Source: CAZKUN01 sp964555935 (GTDB lineage Bacteria; Armatimonadota; Zipacnadia; Zipacnadales; VGFC01). From it: a DNA stretch of 10,978 bases. A model generated the notes under the pieces. That model saw only the letters and a list, made by a program, of their open reading frames with translations. It made no database searches and was not told where the DNA came from. Below, one piece after another: positions 1 to 8,000 of the stretch. Within the stretch, counting starts at the first letter, position 1. Each line of letters begins with the position of its first letter. Made by a program: the position numbers and the translations under genes. The DNA lies in contig CAZKUN010000288.1 of NCBI GenBank assembly GCA_964555935.1, positions 1 through 10,978 on the forward strand, given 5' to 3'.

Positions 1-1
1 C

Positions 2-550
2 ATCGCCCGCCCTTGCGCTGCGCGCCAATCGAGCGCGCTCGCCGGCGGAACCGTGCCCGAGAAATACGTCACGCTCCACCGGTCGGACACGGACACGCTC
101 AGCCCCAGCGAAAACTACACCTACGATTTCGGCGAGTACAAGTGGTGGGTCCGCGATTCCTGGGAGTTGCTGCTCGCCCACGACGCCGATGGCACTGTGT
201 CCGTTGGCTCCTTGGACGCGTTGCAGGACGCCTTCCGCGCCGGCAAGAGCCTCAAGGTCGGCGTCACGGACCTCTGCGCCGACCTGGCGGGCTCGCCCGT
301 CGCTCACGAGGTCTTCGTCGAACTCGGTCCGATCTACAACCATCACGATCAGGGGTTCTTAGGGGGTGAGTCTCTGCCGCTGGTCCGCGTCGCGCCGGGC
401 GTCCCGATGCGTTACGGCTCCGGCAACTGGAACTTCGGCTGGATTCTGCCGCGCACGGACGGCGTCGCTCACCATCTCATCATCGATCCCTGCACTCGCG
501 ACTTCACCCGCACGTCGGCCCGCTGCCCAATGCGCTGGTTCGCAAGCTGA
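2..550 (+). CDS. Unrecognised protein, C-terminal part (5' end outside window)
   Basis: The reading frame is open from base 2 with no stop before TGA at 548-550, so 182 residues are visible and the true start is probably upstream. A GTG at 53 is possible but has only a weak purine stretch before it. The visible protein has an aromatic patch (EYKWWVRDSWELLL), then a pattern reading 'VGSLDALQDAFRAGKSLKVGV', then 'APGVPMRYGSGNWNFGW' and a C-terminal 'CPMRWF'. The 'LxALxxAxxxGKxxKV' stretch is loosely reminiscent of VirK-family proteins, but this is a weak impression from memory. No transmembrane segment is visible in the part present. The residues before position 53 end in 'SSALAGG', which could be the tail of a signal peptide or merely non-coding. 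It is convergent with the CoA-transferase gene, with 3 nt between the stops. Function is unknown. Confidence 0.6.
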   Translation: MARPCAARQSSALAGGTVPEKYVTLHRSDTDTLSPSENYTYDFGEYKWWVRDSWELLLAHDADGTVSVGSLDALQDAFRAGKSLKVGVTDLCADLAGSPVAHEVFVELGPIYNHHDQGFLGGESLPLVRVAPGVPMRYGSGNWNFGWILPRTDGVAHHLIIDPCTRDFTRTSARCPMRWFAS

Positions 551-553
551 CGC

Positions 554-2107
554 CTACACCTCGTCCAACCCCATCCGCTCCTCGCCGAATATGCGCTCAT
601 CCATCGTCTTCAGGTCAGCCGCCACCTTCGGCGCGAAATCCATCTGGGCGAGGATGTGAGCGTCGACGTCTACGCCTGGGGCAATCTCGGTCAGCGTGAT
701 CTCCCCATCCCGCAACTCAAACACCGCCCGCTCGGTAACATACAGGATCTGCTGCTGTAGTTCCGTGGCGTAGGCGCCCGAGAACGTGAGGTGCTCCACC
801 GCCTCGATGAACTTCCGGTGCTTGCCTTCCCGCACGATGCTGATCGCCCCGTCGCGCGCCTCGACCTCCAAGCCACCCGTCGTGAACGTGCCGCAGAAGA
901 CGACCTTGCGCGCCGTCTGCGTGATGTTGATGAAGCCCCCGCAGCCCGCGATCCGCGAGCCGAACTTGCTGACGTTGACGTTCCCCCGCGCGTCCGCCTG
1001 TGCCATGCCCAAGAACGCCAGGTCCAGACCACCACCATCGTAGAAATCAAACTGCGCCGGCTGATCGATGATCGCTTCGGGATTGCTCGAGGCCCCGAAC
1101 GAGAGCCCTCCGGCAGGCACACCGCCGATCGGACCGGACTCGACCGTCTGCGTCATCCGCTGGCCGATGCCCTCCTCATTCGCCACCGACGCCACGCCCT
1201 CCGGCATGCCGATGCCCAGGTTCACCACCGCACCGTCGGTCAGTTCAAGCGCCGCGCGCCGACACGCGATCTTCCTCTCGTCCAGCGGCATCGCGGGGAT
1301 GTCGGCCAACGCCACGCGCTCGCTACCACAGTAGGCGGGGTTAAACTGCTCGCCGAAGGTCTGCGGGTGCTCCACGGGATCGGCCACTACGATTGCGTCC
1401 ACGAGTATGCCTGGAACGATCACGTGCTGCGGGTGCAAGCTCCCGGCCTCGGCCATCCGCTCGACCTGCGCCAGGACCACGCCGCCGGAGTTGCGCGCTG
1501 CCTGGGCGATCGCCAACATCTCGCCAAACAGCACCTCATGCTCCATCGTGATGTTCCCGCGCTCGTCCGCCGTCGTGCCTCTGATGAGCCCCACGTGGAT
1601 CGGGAATGACGGGTATAGCAGCCACTCGCGCCCGCGCAGGTTCACGACCTCTACAAGCTCCTCCGTCGTCGCGTCATTCATCTTCCCGCCGTCAAGTCGG
1701 GGGTCCACGTACGTGTGCATCCCGATATGCGTCACCACGCCCGGCTTGCCCCCAGCGATGGCGCGGAACAGGTGGGCGATCACTCCCTGCGGCCAATTGT
1801 AGCCCTCGACCTTGCCCTCAACCGCCAGCGCGCCCAGGCCGGGACACAGCCCCCAATGCCCCCCGATAATGCGCTTGAGCAAGCCTTCGCGCGCCAGGTG
1901 GTTGATGCCCCTCCCCTTCCCATCGCCTTGCCCCGCCGCGAATACGACCGTCAGGTCGCGCGGCCCGTTACCCGCCACGAATCGGCGCTCTATGGCCGAC
2001 GTCAACGCCTCCGGGTGGCCCGCACCCACGCAGCCGCCGATCGCCACGGCACCTCCATCAGGCACCATCGCCGCTGCTTCGTCCGCCGTCATGACCTTCG
2101 CCGACAT
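554..2107 (-). CDS. pct: Fused two-domain acyl-CoA:carboxylate CoA-transferase, propionate CoA-transferase (Pct/YdiF) type
   Basis: This family I CoA-transferase moves CoA between short-chain acyl-CoAs and free carboxylates (acetate, propionate, butyrate, lactate or hydroxybutyrate in characterised relatives) through a glutamyl-CoA thioester. The 517 residues hold both halves in one chain: an alpha-like half (about 1-270, with glycine-rich 'AIGGCVGAGHPEAL' near the N-terminus) and a beta-like half (about 275-517). The motif 'VESGPIGGVPAGG' starts at residue 322 and makes Glu323 the expected nucleophile, matching the position known in Clostridium propionicum Pct. The following 'DFYDGGGLDLAFLG' and 'KFGSRIAGCGGFINI' are typical of the subgroup. 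The ATG is set by a GGAGGGG ribosome site at 2110-2116. It is the last gene of the operon, 21 nt after the reductase. It is cytoplasmic. Assignment to the Pct/YdiF group is firm; the in vivo acyl pair is not readable from sequence. Confidence 0.92.
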   Translation of the reverse strand: MSAKVMTADEAAAMVPDGGAVAIGGCVGAGHPEALTSAIERRFVAGNGPRDLTVVFAAGQGDGKGRGINHLAREGLLKRIIGGHWGLCPGLGALAVEGKVEGYNWPQGVIAHLFRAIAGGKPGVVTHIGMHTYVDPRLDGGKMNDATTEELVEVVNLRGREWLLYPSFPIHVGLIRGTTADERGNITMEHEVLFGEMLAIAQAARNSGGVVLAQVERMAEAGSLHPQHVIVPGILVDAIVVADPVEHPQTFGEQFNPAYCGSERVALADIPAMPLDERKIACRRAALELTDGAVVNLGIGMPEGVASVANEEGIGQRMTQTVESGPIGGVPAGGLSFGASSNPEAIIDQPAQFDFYDGGGLDLAFLGMAQADARGNVNVSKFGSRIAGCGGFINITQTARKVVFCGTFTTGGLEVEARDGAISIVREGKHRKFIEAVEHLTFSGAYATELQQQILYVTERAVFELRDGEITLTEIAPGVDVDAHILAQMDFAPKVAADLKTMDERIFGEERMGLDEV

Positions 2108-2109
2108 GG

Positions 2110-2116
2110 CCCCTCC
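2110..2116 (-). promoter_or_regulatory. Ribosome binding site of the CoA-transferase gene
   Basis: On the minus strand this reads GGAGGGG. Its GGAGG core lies 4 nt before the ATG at 2107, in the 21-nt gap after the reductase stop codon. It supports ATG 2107 as the start. Confidence 0.75.
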
Positions 2117-2128
2117 AAATAGGTCGGG

Positions 2129-2896
2129 TTACATGTAGAACCCGCCATTTAAGTTCAGCACGTGCCCCGTCACGTACCTCGCCTCGTCTGATCCCAGGAA
2201 CAGCGCCGCATTCGCGATATCCTCCGGCAGGCCCATACACCCAACAGGGATCTGGCTCAACACTTCCTCGAGCGCCTCTTCGGGCATTCCTCGCGTCATT
2301 GGCGTGTCGATGAAGCCCGGCGCGATGGCGTTCGCCGTAATCCCCCTCCTCGCCACCTCGCGCGCCAGCGATTTCGTGAAACCGATCAGCCCCGCCTTGC
2401 TGGCGCCATATCCCGTCAGTCCGATCTTGCCCATCTGCCCGACCACCGACGCGATGGAGATGATCCTCCCGCTTCGCCGCTCGCGCATGTGCTCAATCAG
2501 TGCTCGCGTGACGTTGTACGCTCCGGTGAGGTTGACCGAAAGCTGCGCATCCCAGCCTGGCTTCTCGAGATTCTTCAGCGTCCCATCGACGGCGATGCCC
2601 GCGTTGTTGACCAGAATATCGATCTTCCAGAGAGCGTCGATCACGCTCCCGACCATCCGGGTCACCGCAACGGGGTCGGTCACATCCGCCTCCAAACACG
2701 CCGACCTCCGCCCAAGTCGCGCGATTTTCTTCGCCACCCGCGCTGCGTCCACGACGTTCTCGCCGTCCGCGTCGGGCACGTAGTTGACCGCAACATCGCA
2801 CCCCTCCTCGGCAAACCGCAGCGCGATCGCCTCACCGATCCCGCGCGAACCTCCCGTGACCAGGGCAACCTTGCCCTCCAGCCGGCCTTCGCCCAT
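2129..2896 (-). CDS. SDR-family 3-oxoacyl-[ACP]/acetoacetyl-CoA reductase (FabG/PhaB type)
   Basis: A classical short-chain dehydrogenase/reductase of 255 residues, the usual FabG length. It shows the cofactor motif TGGSRGIG (residues 14-21), the NNAG motif (about 97-100) and the tetrad Asn122, Ser150, Tyr163, Lys167 (in 'SVNLTG', 'IASVVGQ' and 'YGASK'). Spacing between the tetrad residues equals that of E. coli FabG. The end, 'YVTGHVLNLNGGFYM', is also typical. The family reduces 3-ketoacyl thioesters, usually with NADPH and giving the (R)-3-hydroxy product. Beside a thiolase and a 3-hydroxybutyryl-CoA dehydrogenase, acetoacetyl-CoA reduction or (R)-3-hydroxybutyryl-CoA oxidation is more likely than fatty-acid synthesis. 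A GTG at 2899 directly precedes the ATG; the ATG at 2896 is chosen because the GGGAGGT site lies 5 nt before it and only 2 nt before the GTG. FabG versus PhaB cannot be settled from sequence. Confidence 0.9.
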   Translation of the reverse strand: MGEGRLEGKVALVTGGSRGIGEAIALRFAEEGCDVAVNYVPDADGENVVDAARVAKKIARLGRRSACLEADVTDPVAVTRMVGSVIDALWKIDILVNNAGIAVDGTLKNLEKPGWDAQLSVNLTGAYNVTRALIEHMRERRSGRIISIASVVGQMGKIGLTGYGASKAGLIGFTKSLAREVARRGITANAIAPGFIDTPMTRGMPEEALEEVLSQIPVGCMGLPEDIANAALFLGSDEARYVTGHVLNLNGGFYM

Positions 2897-2901
2897 CACT
2901 G

Positions 2902-2908
2902 ACCTCCC
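2902..2908 (-). promoter_or_regulatory. Ribosome binding site deciding the reductase start
   Basis: Minus-strand GGGAGGT, within the 23-nt gap after the 3-hydroxybutyryl-CoA dehydrogenase stop. It is 5 nt from ATG 2896 and 2 nt from GTG 2899, which favours the ATG. Confidence 0.7.
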
Positions 2909-2919
2909 GTATAATCCCG

Positions 2920-3759
2920 CTACTTCCCGTACTCGTAGAATCCCTCGCCGCTCTTCCTCCCTAGCTTCCCCTCATCAACCATCCGCGCCAATACCTCCGG
3001 CGGCGCAAACCGCGCGTCAGCCGTCTCCGTGTATATCGATTGCATCACGGCCAGCATCACATCCAGTCCCACCAGGTCCGCGCTCTTCAGCGGGCCCATC
3101 TTGTGCGCGAGGCCCATCTCCATCGCCCCGTCCACGGCTTCCGCCGACGCTCCCGCGTCCCACGTGTCGATCGCCGCCGCCACGAGGGCTGCGAACGCGC
3201 GATTCACGATGAATCCGGGAATATCCGGCGCGATGATCGGCGTCTTCCCCAGCCGCTCGCACAGCCTCACCGCCGCGTCGGCCACGGTCTCCTCCGTCTG
3301 CTCTCCGCGGATGACCTCCACCGGCTTCATCGCCGGCACGGGGTTGAAGAAGTGGATCCCGACGAGCCGTTCCGGACGTTTGCAGAACTTCGCCAGCTTC
3401 GAGATCTGAATCGTCGACGTGTTCGTCGCGATCGGACACGCAGTTGCCTCTGACACGCGCCGCAACACGGTCGCCTTGATCTCGATGTCCTCCGGCACGG
3501 CCTCGATCACCCAGCCCGGCTCCGTCGCGTCGTCCACGCGCCATTCGATCAGCCGGCGGACGTCGTCCGCGCCGGCCTCGTCGATCTTCCCCCGCTCGAT
3601 CCCCCCCTGCAGCGATGCATCGAGCCGCGCGCGCCCGCCCTCCAGCGCCGCCTCATCCACATCCGTGACGTGTACGCGAATGCCGGCTTGCGCCGCGACT
3701 TGCGCGATGCCACTCCCCATCGTCCCCGCGCCGATGACGTTTAGCGTGTTGACCTCCAC
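2920..3759 (-). CDS. hbd: 3-hydroxybutyryl-CoA dehydrogenase, NAD(P)-dependent, (S)-specific family
   Basis: This enzyme interconverts acetoacetyl-CoA and (S)-3-hydroxybutyryl-CoA. The chain from the GTG at 3759 is 279 residues, close to the roughly 282 of clostridial Hbd. The N-terminal Rossmann motif is GAGTMGSGIAQ (about 10-20). Candidate catalytic residues are Ser115 in 'NTSTI', His136 and Glu148 in 'GIHFFNPVPAMKPVEVI', and Asn186 in 'PGFIVNR', each displaced by about two from the clostridial numbering. The C-terminal helical dimerisation domain ends in 'GRKSGEGFYEYGK', typical of the family. The frame stays open upstream into the thiolase gene, but that extension (an Asp/Gly-rich run) does not look like this family. 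The GTG is chosen because GGGAGGGG at 3765-3772 lies 5 nt before it. The start is 2 nt after the thiolase stop, so translational coupling is likely. Confidence 0.93.
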   Translation of the reverse strand: MEVNTLNVIGAGTMGSGIAQVAAQAGIRVHVTDVDEAALEGGRARLDASLQGGIERGKIDEAGADDVRRLIEWRVDDATEPGWVIEAVPEDIEIKATVLRRVSEATACPIATNTSTIQISKLAKFCKRPERLVGIHFFNPVPAMKPVEVIRGEQTEETVADAAVRLCERLGKTPIIAPDIPGFIVNRAFAALVAAAIDTWDAGASAEAVDGAMEMGLAHKMGPLKSADLVGLDVMLAVMQSIYTETADARFAPPEVLARMVDEGKLGRKSGEGFYEYGK

Positions 3760-3761
3760 AG

Positions 3762-4925
3762 CTACCCCTCCCGCTCGATCGCCATCGCCATCCCCATGCC
3801 GCCACCCACGCATAGCGTCGCGAGGCCGAGCCTCAGGTCGCGCTTCTCCAGTTCATGCAGCAACGTCACCACGATCCGCGCGCCGCTCGCCCCCAGCGGG
3901 TGCCCCAGCGCCACGGCGCCGCCATTCACGTTGACCTTCTCCTCGTCCAGCCCCAACTGGCGCGTGACCGCGAGCGCCTGCACTGCGAAGGCCTCGTTCA
4001 GTTCCACGAGGTCGAAGTCCGTCGGCGCGATCCCCATCTTCTCGCATAGCTTCCTCACCGCGTCGACCGGCCCAACAGCCATCATCTCCGGCGCAAGCCC
4101 CGTCACTGCCGACCGGACAACAGTCGCCCGAGGCGTCCAGCCCATTTCCCGCGCGTAGTCCTCATCCACGACCAGCGCCGCCGCCGCGCCGTCGTTAATG
4201 CCCGATGCGTTCCCCGCCGTCACGACGCCATCCGGCTTGAACGCGGTCCGCAACGCGGCGAGCGCGTCCGCCGACGTGTCTCGCGGGTGTTCGTCCGCCG
4301 CTAGCGGCTCCGCCTTCTTTCGCTCAACCGGCACGATCTCATCATCGAACCGCCCCGCATCGATTGCCGCGCGCGCCCGCTGCTGGCTCCTCAACGCCCA
4401 TGCGTCGGCTTCCTTTCGGGTGAGGCCCATGCGGGTCGCAATCTCCTCCGCCATCATCCCCATGCCTACTTGCGTCACAGGGCACGACACGCCCTCATTC
4501 ATGATCCCGTCGACGAGGGTCGAGTCGCCAAGCTTGTTGCCCCACCGCGTATCGACCGCGTAGAATGGCACGTTGCTCATGCTCTCGGTGCCACCGGCGA
4601 TGTAGGCGCTGCCCTCGCCCAGCATGATCGCCTGGCGCGCCGCCTCAATCGCCCGCAGACCGGACGCGCATGCCTGGTTGATCGTGTAGGCGGGCACCGT
4701 CTCGGGCAATCCAGCCCCCATCGACGCCTTCCGGGCGACATTCGCGCCCGTCCCGGCTTGCAGCACCTGTCCGAGAATCACTTCGTCGACGGCGGTCACG
4801 CCGGATCTCGCCGCCAACGCCCGGATCACGCGCGCGCCGAGGTCTCCCGCGGAATGCTCCAGCAATCCCCCGCCAAACCGCCCGATCGGCGTCCTGACCG
4901 CATCCACGATCACTGCCTTCGCCAT
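3762..4925 (-). CDS. Acetyl-CoA C-acetyltransferase (biosynthetic-type thiolase)
   Basis: First gene of the minus-strand operon; condenses two acetyl-CoA to acetoacetyl-CoA, or cleaves it. The 387-residue length matches the thiolase II family (AtoB/PhaA/ThlA, about 390). Catalytic residues are visible: the acylated Cys86 in 'NQACASGLRAI', Asn310 in 'NEAF', His342 in 'GHPLGASGAR' and Cys372 in 'LCVGGGMGMA'. The oxyanion and CoA-loop region 'AGNASGINDGAAAA' is also present. The start is taken as the ATG at 4925: an in-frame ATG at 4937 exists, but the codons between the two contain the GGAGGG site, which fits best as leader. The product is soluble and cytoplasmic. The last codons carry the ribosome site of the following dehydrogenase gene. 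It is divergent from the secreted-protein operon that begins at 5089. AtoB and PhaA labels cannot be told apart from sequence. Confidence 0.94.
   Translation of the reverse strand: MAKAVIVDAVRTPIGRFGGGLLEHSAGDLGARVIRALAARSGVTAVDEVILGQVLQAGTGANVARKASMGAGLPETVPAYTINQACASGLRAIEAARQAIMLGEGSAYIAGGTESMSNVPFYAVDTRWGNKLGDSTLVDGIMNEGVSCPVTQVGMGMMAEEIATRMGLTRKEADAWALRSQQRARAAIDAGRFDDEIVPVERKKAEPLAADEHPRDTSADALAALRTAFKPDGVVTAGNASGINDGAAAALVVDEDYAREMGWTPRATVVRSAVTGLAPEMMAVGPVDAVRKLCEKMGIAPTDFDLVELNEAFAVQALAVTRQLGLDEEKVNVNGGAVALGHPLGASGARIVVTLLHELEKRDLRLGLATLCVGGGMGMAMAIEREG
3765..3772 (-). promoter_or_regulatory. Ribosome binding site of hbd, embedded in the thiolase 3' end
   Basis: Minus-strand GGGAGGGG overlaps the last sense codons of the thiolase gene (Glu-Gly) and lies 5 nt before the GTG start of hbd. 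The overlap suggests coupled translation, and it decides the GTG start. Confidence 0.7.
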
Positions 4926-5088
4926 CTTACCCTCCATAGGCCGTCTTGGACCGCGAGCTTCCAGCGCTCACTCAGTAGTCGCCCCACTTCCCCACCCTCT
5001 CAGCCATCGCCTTCCACCGCGTTGTCTGAAGGCCTCCCGCCGCCTCACGCTCAATCACCATCCAAGCGCCGCACAAAGGGGATCTACA
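4926..5088. other. Divergent intergenic region between the C4-CoA operon and the secreted-protein operon
   Basis: These 163 nt must hold the promoters of both operons unless transcription enters from elsewhere. No convincing -35/-10 pair is visible on either strand; a TTGTCT at 5022-5027 has no good -10 partner. The plus strand is pyrimidine-rich around 4981-5000 (runs of C; G-runs on the other strand). A short open frame covering part of the region on the minus strand has no recognisable product. SD-like AAAGGGG at 5075-5081 serves the gene at 5089. Confidence 0.5.
4930..4935 (-). promoter_or_regulatory. Ribosome binding site deciding the thiolase start
   Basis: Minus-strand GGAGGG lies between two in-frame ATGs (4937 and 4925), 4 nt before the inner one. 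Used as a ribosome site it makes 4925 the start; the outer ATG has no comparable site upstream. Confidence 0.65.
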
Positions 5089-8000
5089 ATGCCCAAGCCC
5101 GCTCTGCTCCTGCTCCTCGTCTTTCTCACTTCGCCGGCTCTCGCCCAGACCGACTGGCTTGAGTTGTCCCACGACCTATCGATGGAGCTGGAGACACCTC
5201 ACACCGACTGGGGCCAGCCCTACGCGGGCGGGGCGACGCGCGTGCTCTTCTTCACCACCCAGCGCAGCAACGGCATGGCCACTCGCGCGCGCGAGATCAT
5301 CGAACTCATGCAGCGCTTCGACGTGCAGGCCGACGCTGTCTATCACCACAACGTAATCGACAGCAGCACCCAGGAATGGGTCGGAGATTCCCTCGGCGAG
5401 GAGCGCGCGCTCAGGCTATTGGCGACTCCCTACGACGTCTACCTCTTCCAGTACATGACGCCAGCCGATCTCTCGACGGAAGCTCAGTACACGCTGCTCG
5501 ACGCGGTCACCAAGGGCGCCGGCCTCGTCCTCGTCGGCTCTAACGACGACCGCGTGCTGAAGCCCGAACGCCAGATCACGGATCTTCCCCCGTTCCTCGC
5601 CACCGGTCCCGTCGGCGAGGCCTTCGACATCATCGACGGTCGCGGCATCCGCCTCCCCGCCCGGCCGAGCCTCGGGTATGATCCCGGCTGGGAAGTCACC
5701 TACGACCACTGGCAAGAGCGGCTCGGCCGCGCCGTGCTCTGGGCGGCGGGCAAGGAACCGGAGATGCAGCTCGCGATAGAGGCTCCACCAGAGACGCCTC
5801 GCGCCGATCTCCCATGCGGCGTCGCGACCATTGCCTGGTCCAACGCGCCCGCTGGGGTCTCGCTGGAGACGACCCTCCGCCGTGCCGATGGCAAGAGCAT
5901 CCAACTCGCTCCCACCGAGATCGCCCAAGCCGAGGGCGAGCAGTTCATCGAGGCGCCGCCCCTTCGCGCCGGCGTTTACCACATCGACATCCGCGCTCTT
6001 GACGACGGCAAGGTCGCCGCGTGGGCGACAGCGCCATTCACTGTCGGCGCTGCTGAGTCCGTTGAGGAGATCGTCCTCAACCAGGAATGGGCCGAGGTCG
6101 GCGATACGATCAGCGGCACGGTCACGCTCACCGGCGACGCCGCGTCAGAGGAATCGCTGCGCATCCAGGCCATCGACCGACGCGGCCGCGTTGTCGCTCA
6201 GCAGACCGGTTCCGCGTCCTTCGAGTTCACCGCCGAGGCCTGGTCGCCGATGCTGCTCCGCATCGAGGCCACCCTCATGGACGGCGACAACGAAGTCGCC
6301 GGAAACCATGCATTCGCCCGCGTCACCCGGCGCAATCGCGACCGCTTCAACTTCCTCATGTGGGACTACTCACCCGACACGCTCGGCCCGTATGCCCAGG
6401 CATCCATGGCCGACCTCGGAGTCTCGCTCACCCTCCAGGGCGGGCACCCGTCGCGTCTACATTCGGCCTACGAGACCGCTTGGGTGCCGTACACCACGCG
6501 CATCATGAACCCCCGCGACGACAACGGGGTCATGCAGCCCGCCTGCTGGAACGATGAGGAGGCCATCCAGGCCCACGTCGATGGGATCGTCTCCGACCGC
6601 GTCCCCGACCGGGGTCACGGCGCTTTTGTCTACTCGCTCGGCGACGAGACGGTCACTCGTGGCTCCTGCCTCCACCCGGCCTGTCTCGCGGCCTATCAGG
6701 ACTACCTGGAGGTGGAGTACGGGACGATTGAGGCGCTGAACGAGTCTTGGGCCACCGACTTTGCGGACTTCGAGGCGATCGTCCTCACCGATCCCGCCGA
6801 TAACGATGAGAACTCGGCCCTCCGCGCCAATAACTACCCCCGCTGGTACGACCGGCAGGCCTACCAGTGCTACAACTTTGTCCAGCTCTGCAAGCGCTTC
6901 GGCGACGCCTTCAGGGAAATCGACCCGCAGGCGCGCACGGGCTTTGAGGGCGCCGGGCGCTTCGGCGCGGGCGACGACATCGATCTCATCGTTCGCACCA
7001 ACGGCTTCTGGTCGCCCTACCCCGGCACGGCCGATGAGGTGATTCGCTCCATCGCCGACCGCGACTTCCCCCGCTCGAATTGGATGGGTTACACGAAGGA
7101 CGCCAATTCGCTCTTGAGCCGCTACTGGCGCATGATTACGCGGGGCAATGACTCGGTCTGGTGGTGGCGCTGGGATGGTCTCGGCCGGTTCCACGGCTTC
7201 CTCGCGCCCCACCTCGGCCCATGGCCCGCCACACAGGACCTCGTCGACGACACGAAGGTCGTCCGCGACGGTCTCGGCACGCTGCTCACGCACTCGGAAA
7301 TGCTCGACGACGGCATCGCCGTTCTCTACTCGATGCCCTCCGCCTACGCCTGCAAGGTCGAGCACGGCACGACCTACGGTAACTTCGAGAGCGCCCACAC
7401 GGCGTGGTCCAAGACGCTCCGCGAACTCGGCCTGCAGTACCGATATGTCACCGACCGCATGTTGCGCCTGGGCGAGTTCCCCGAGCCTGACATCAAGCTC
7501 CTGATCCTCCCACGCGCGGAAGCCATCGGCCCGGTTGAGGCCCAGGTCATCCGCGACTTCGTCGAAGGCGGCGGATCGGTCATCGCCGACGTGAGGCCCG
7601 GCATCTACGACGGCCACTGCAAGCCGCTGGAGAAGGGCTGTCTCGACGATCTATTCGGCGTCACCCGCGGCCCGCAGGCCGAGTCGGCCAAGCACGCCGG
7701 CGACGGGCTGGAGGGTCTGCTACTCGATCCATCCGTGCAGCTCGCGGGCGGCGAGGCAACTCAGGAACTGGCGGGCGCGCCGTCGGGCATCAGCCACGCT
7801 GTCGGCAAAGGCCAAGCCATCCTGCTCAACTACGCCGCCGCGAGTTGCCCCGACCTCGGCGCCGAGGACACCCCCGAACTCGTGGCCCAGTCCGTGCTGG
7901 AACTCTACAAATCCGCGGGCGTCGAGCCCACCGTCTCAGTGCAAAACCGCGACGGTACTCGTCTTCGCAACACGGAGACCATCCGCTGGCGCAATGGCAA

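Noticed and set aside
31..40. 10-bp palindrome GAGCGCGCTC
   Set aside because: It lies at the window edge within an open frame and is made almost wholly of G and C, so chance occurrence is likely.
791..1609. Plus-strand open frame of 272 codons opposite the CoA-transferase
   Set aside because: It is a shadow of a well-identified gene; the translation is Arg/His/Asp-rich with no family resemblance.
3760..3813. N-terminal extension of hbd into the thiolase gene
   Set aside because: The extension is an Asp/Gly-rich out-of-frame reading of the thiolase end. The GTG at 3759 has a strong ribosome site and gives the normal family length.
4981..5000. Possible G-quadruplex on the minus strand
   Set aside because: Only three runs of three or more G are close together; the fourth run needed is missing.
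5022..5050. TTGTCT as a -35 box for the gene at 5089
   Set aside because: The hexamer about 17 nt downstream (TCACGC) does not resemble a -10 element.
4470..5162. Plus-strand open frame crossing the divergent intergenic region
   Set aside because: It overlaps the thiolase antisense and the start of the secreted gene, and has no ribosome site or recognisable motif.
4972..5172. Small minus-strand frame of 66 codons in the divergent region
   Set aside because: It overlaps the signal-peptide coding region of the gene at 5089 and resembles nothing I know; a real small gene cannot be excluded but is not supported.
6457..7617. Long minus-strand open frame (386 codons) opposite the GH42-like gene
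   Set aside because: It is antisense to a clearly coding region with recognisable domains; its translation has no recognisable motifs. GC-rich third positions commonly keep the opposite strand open.
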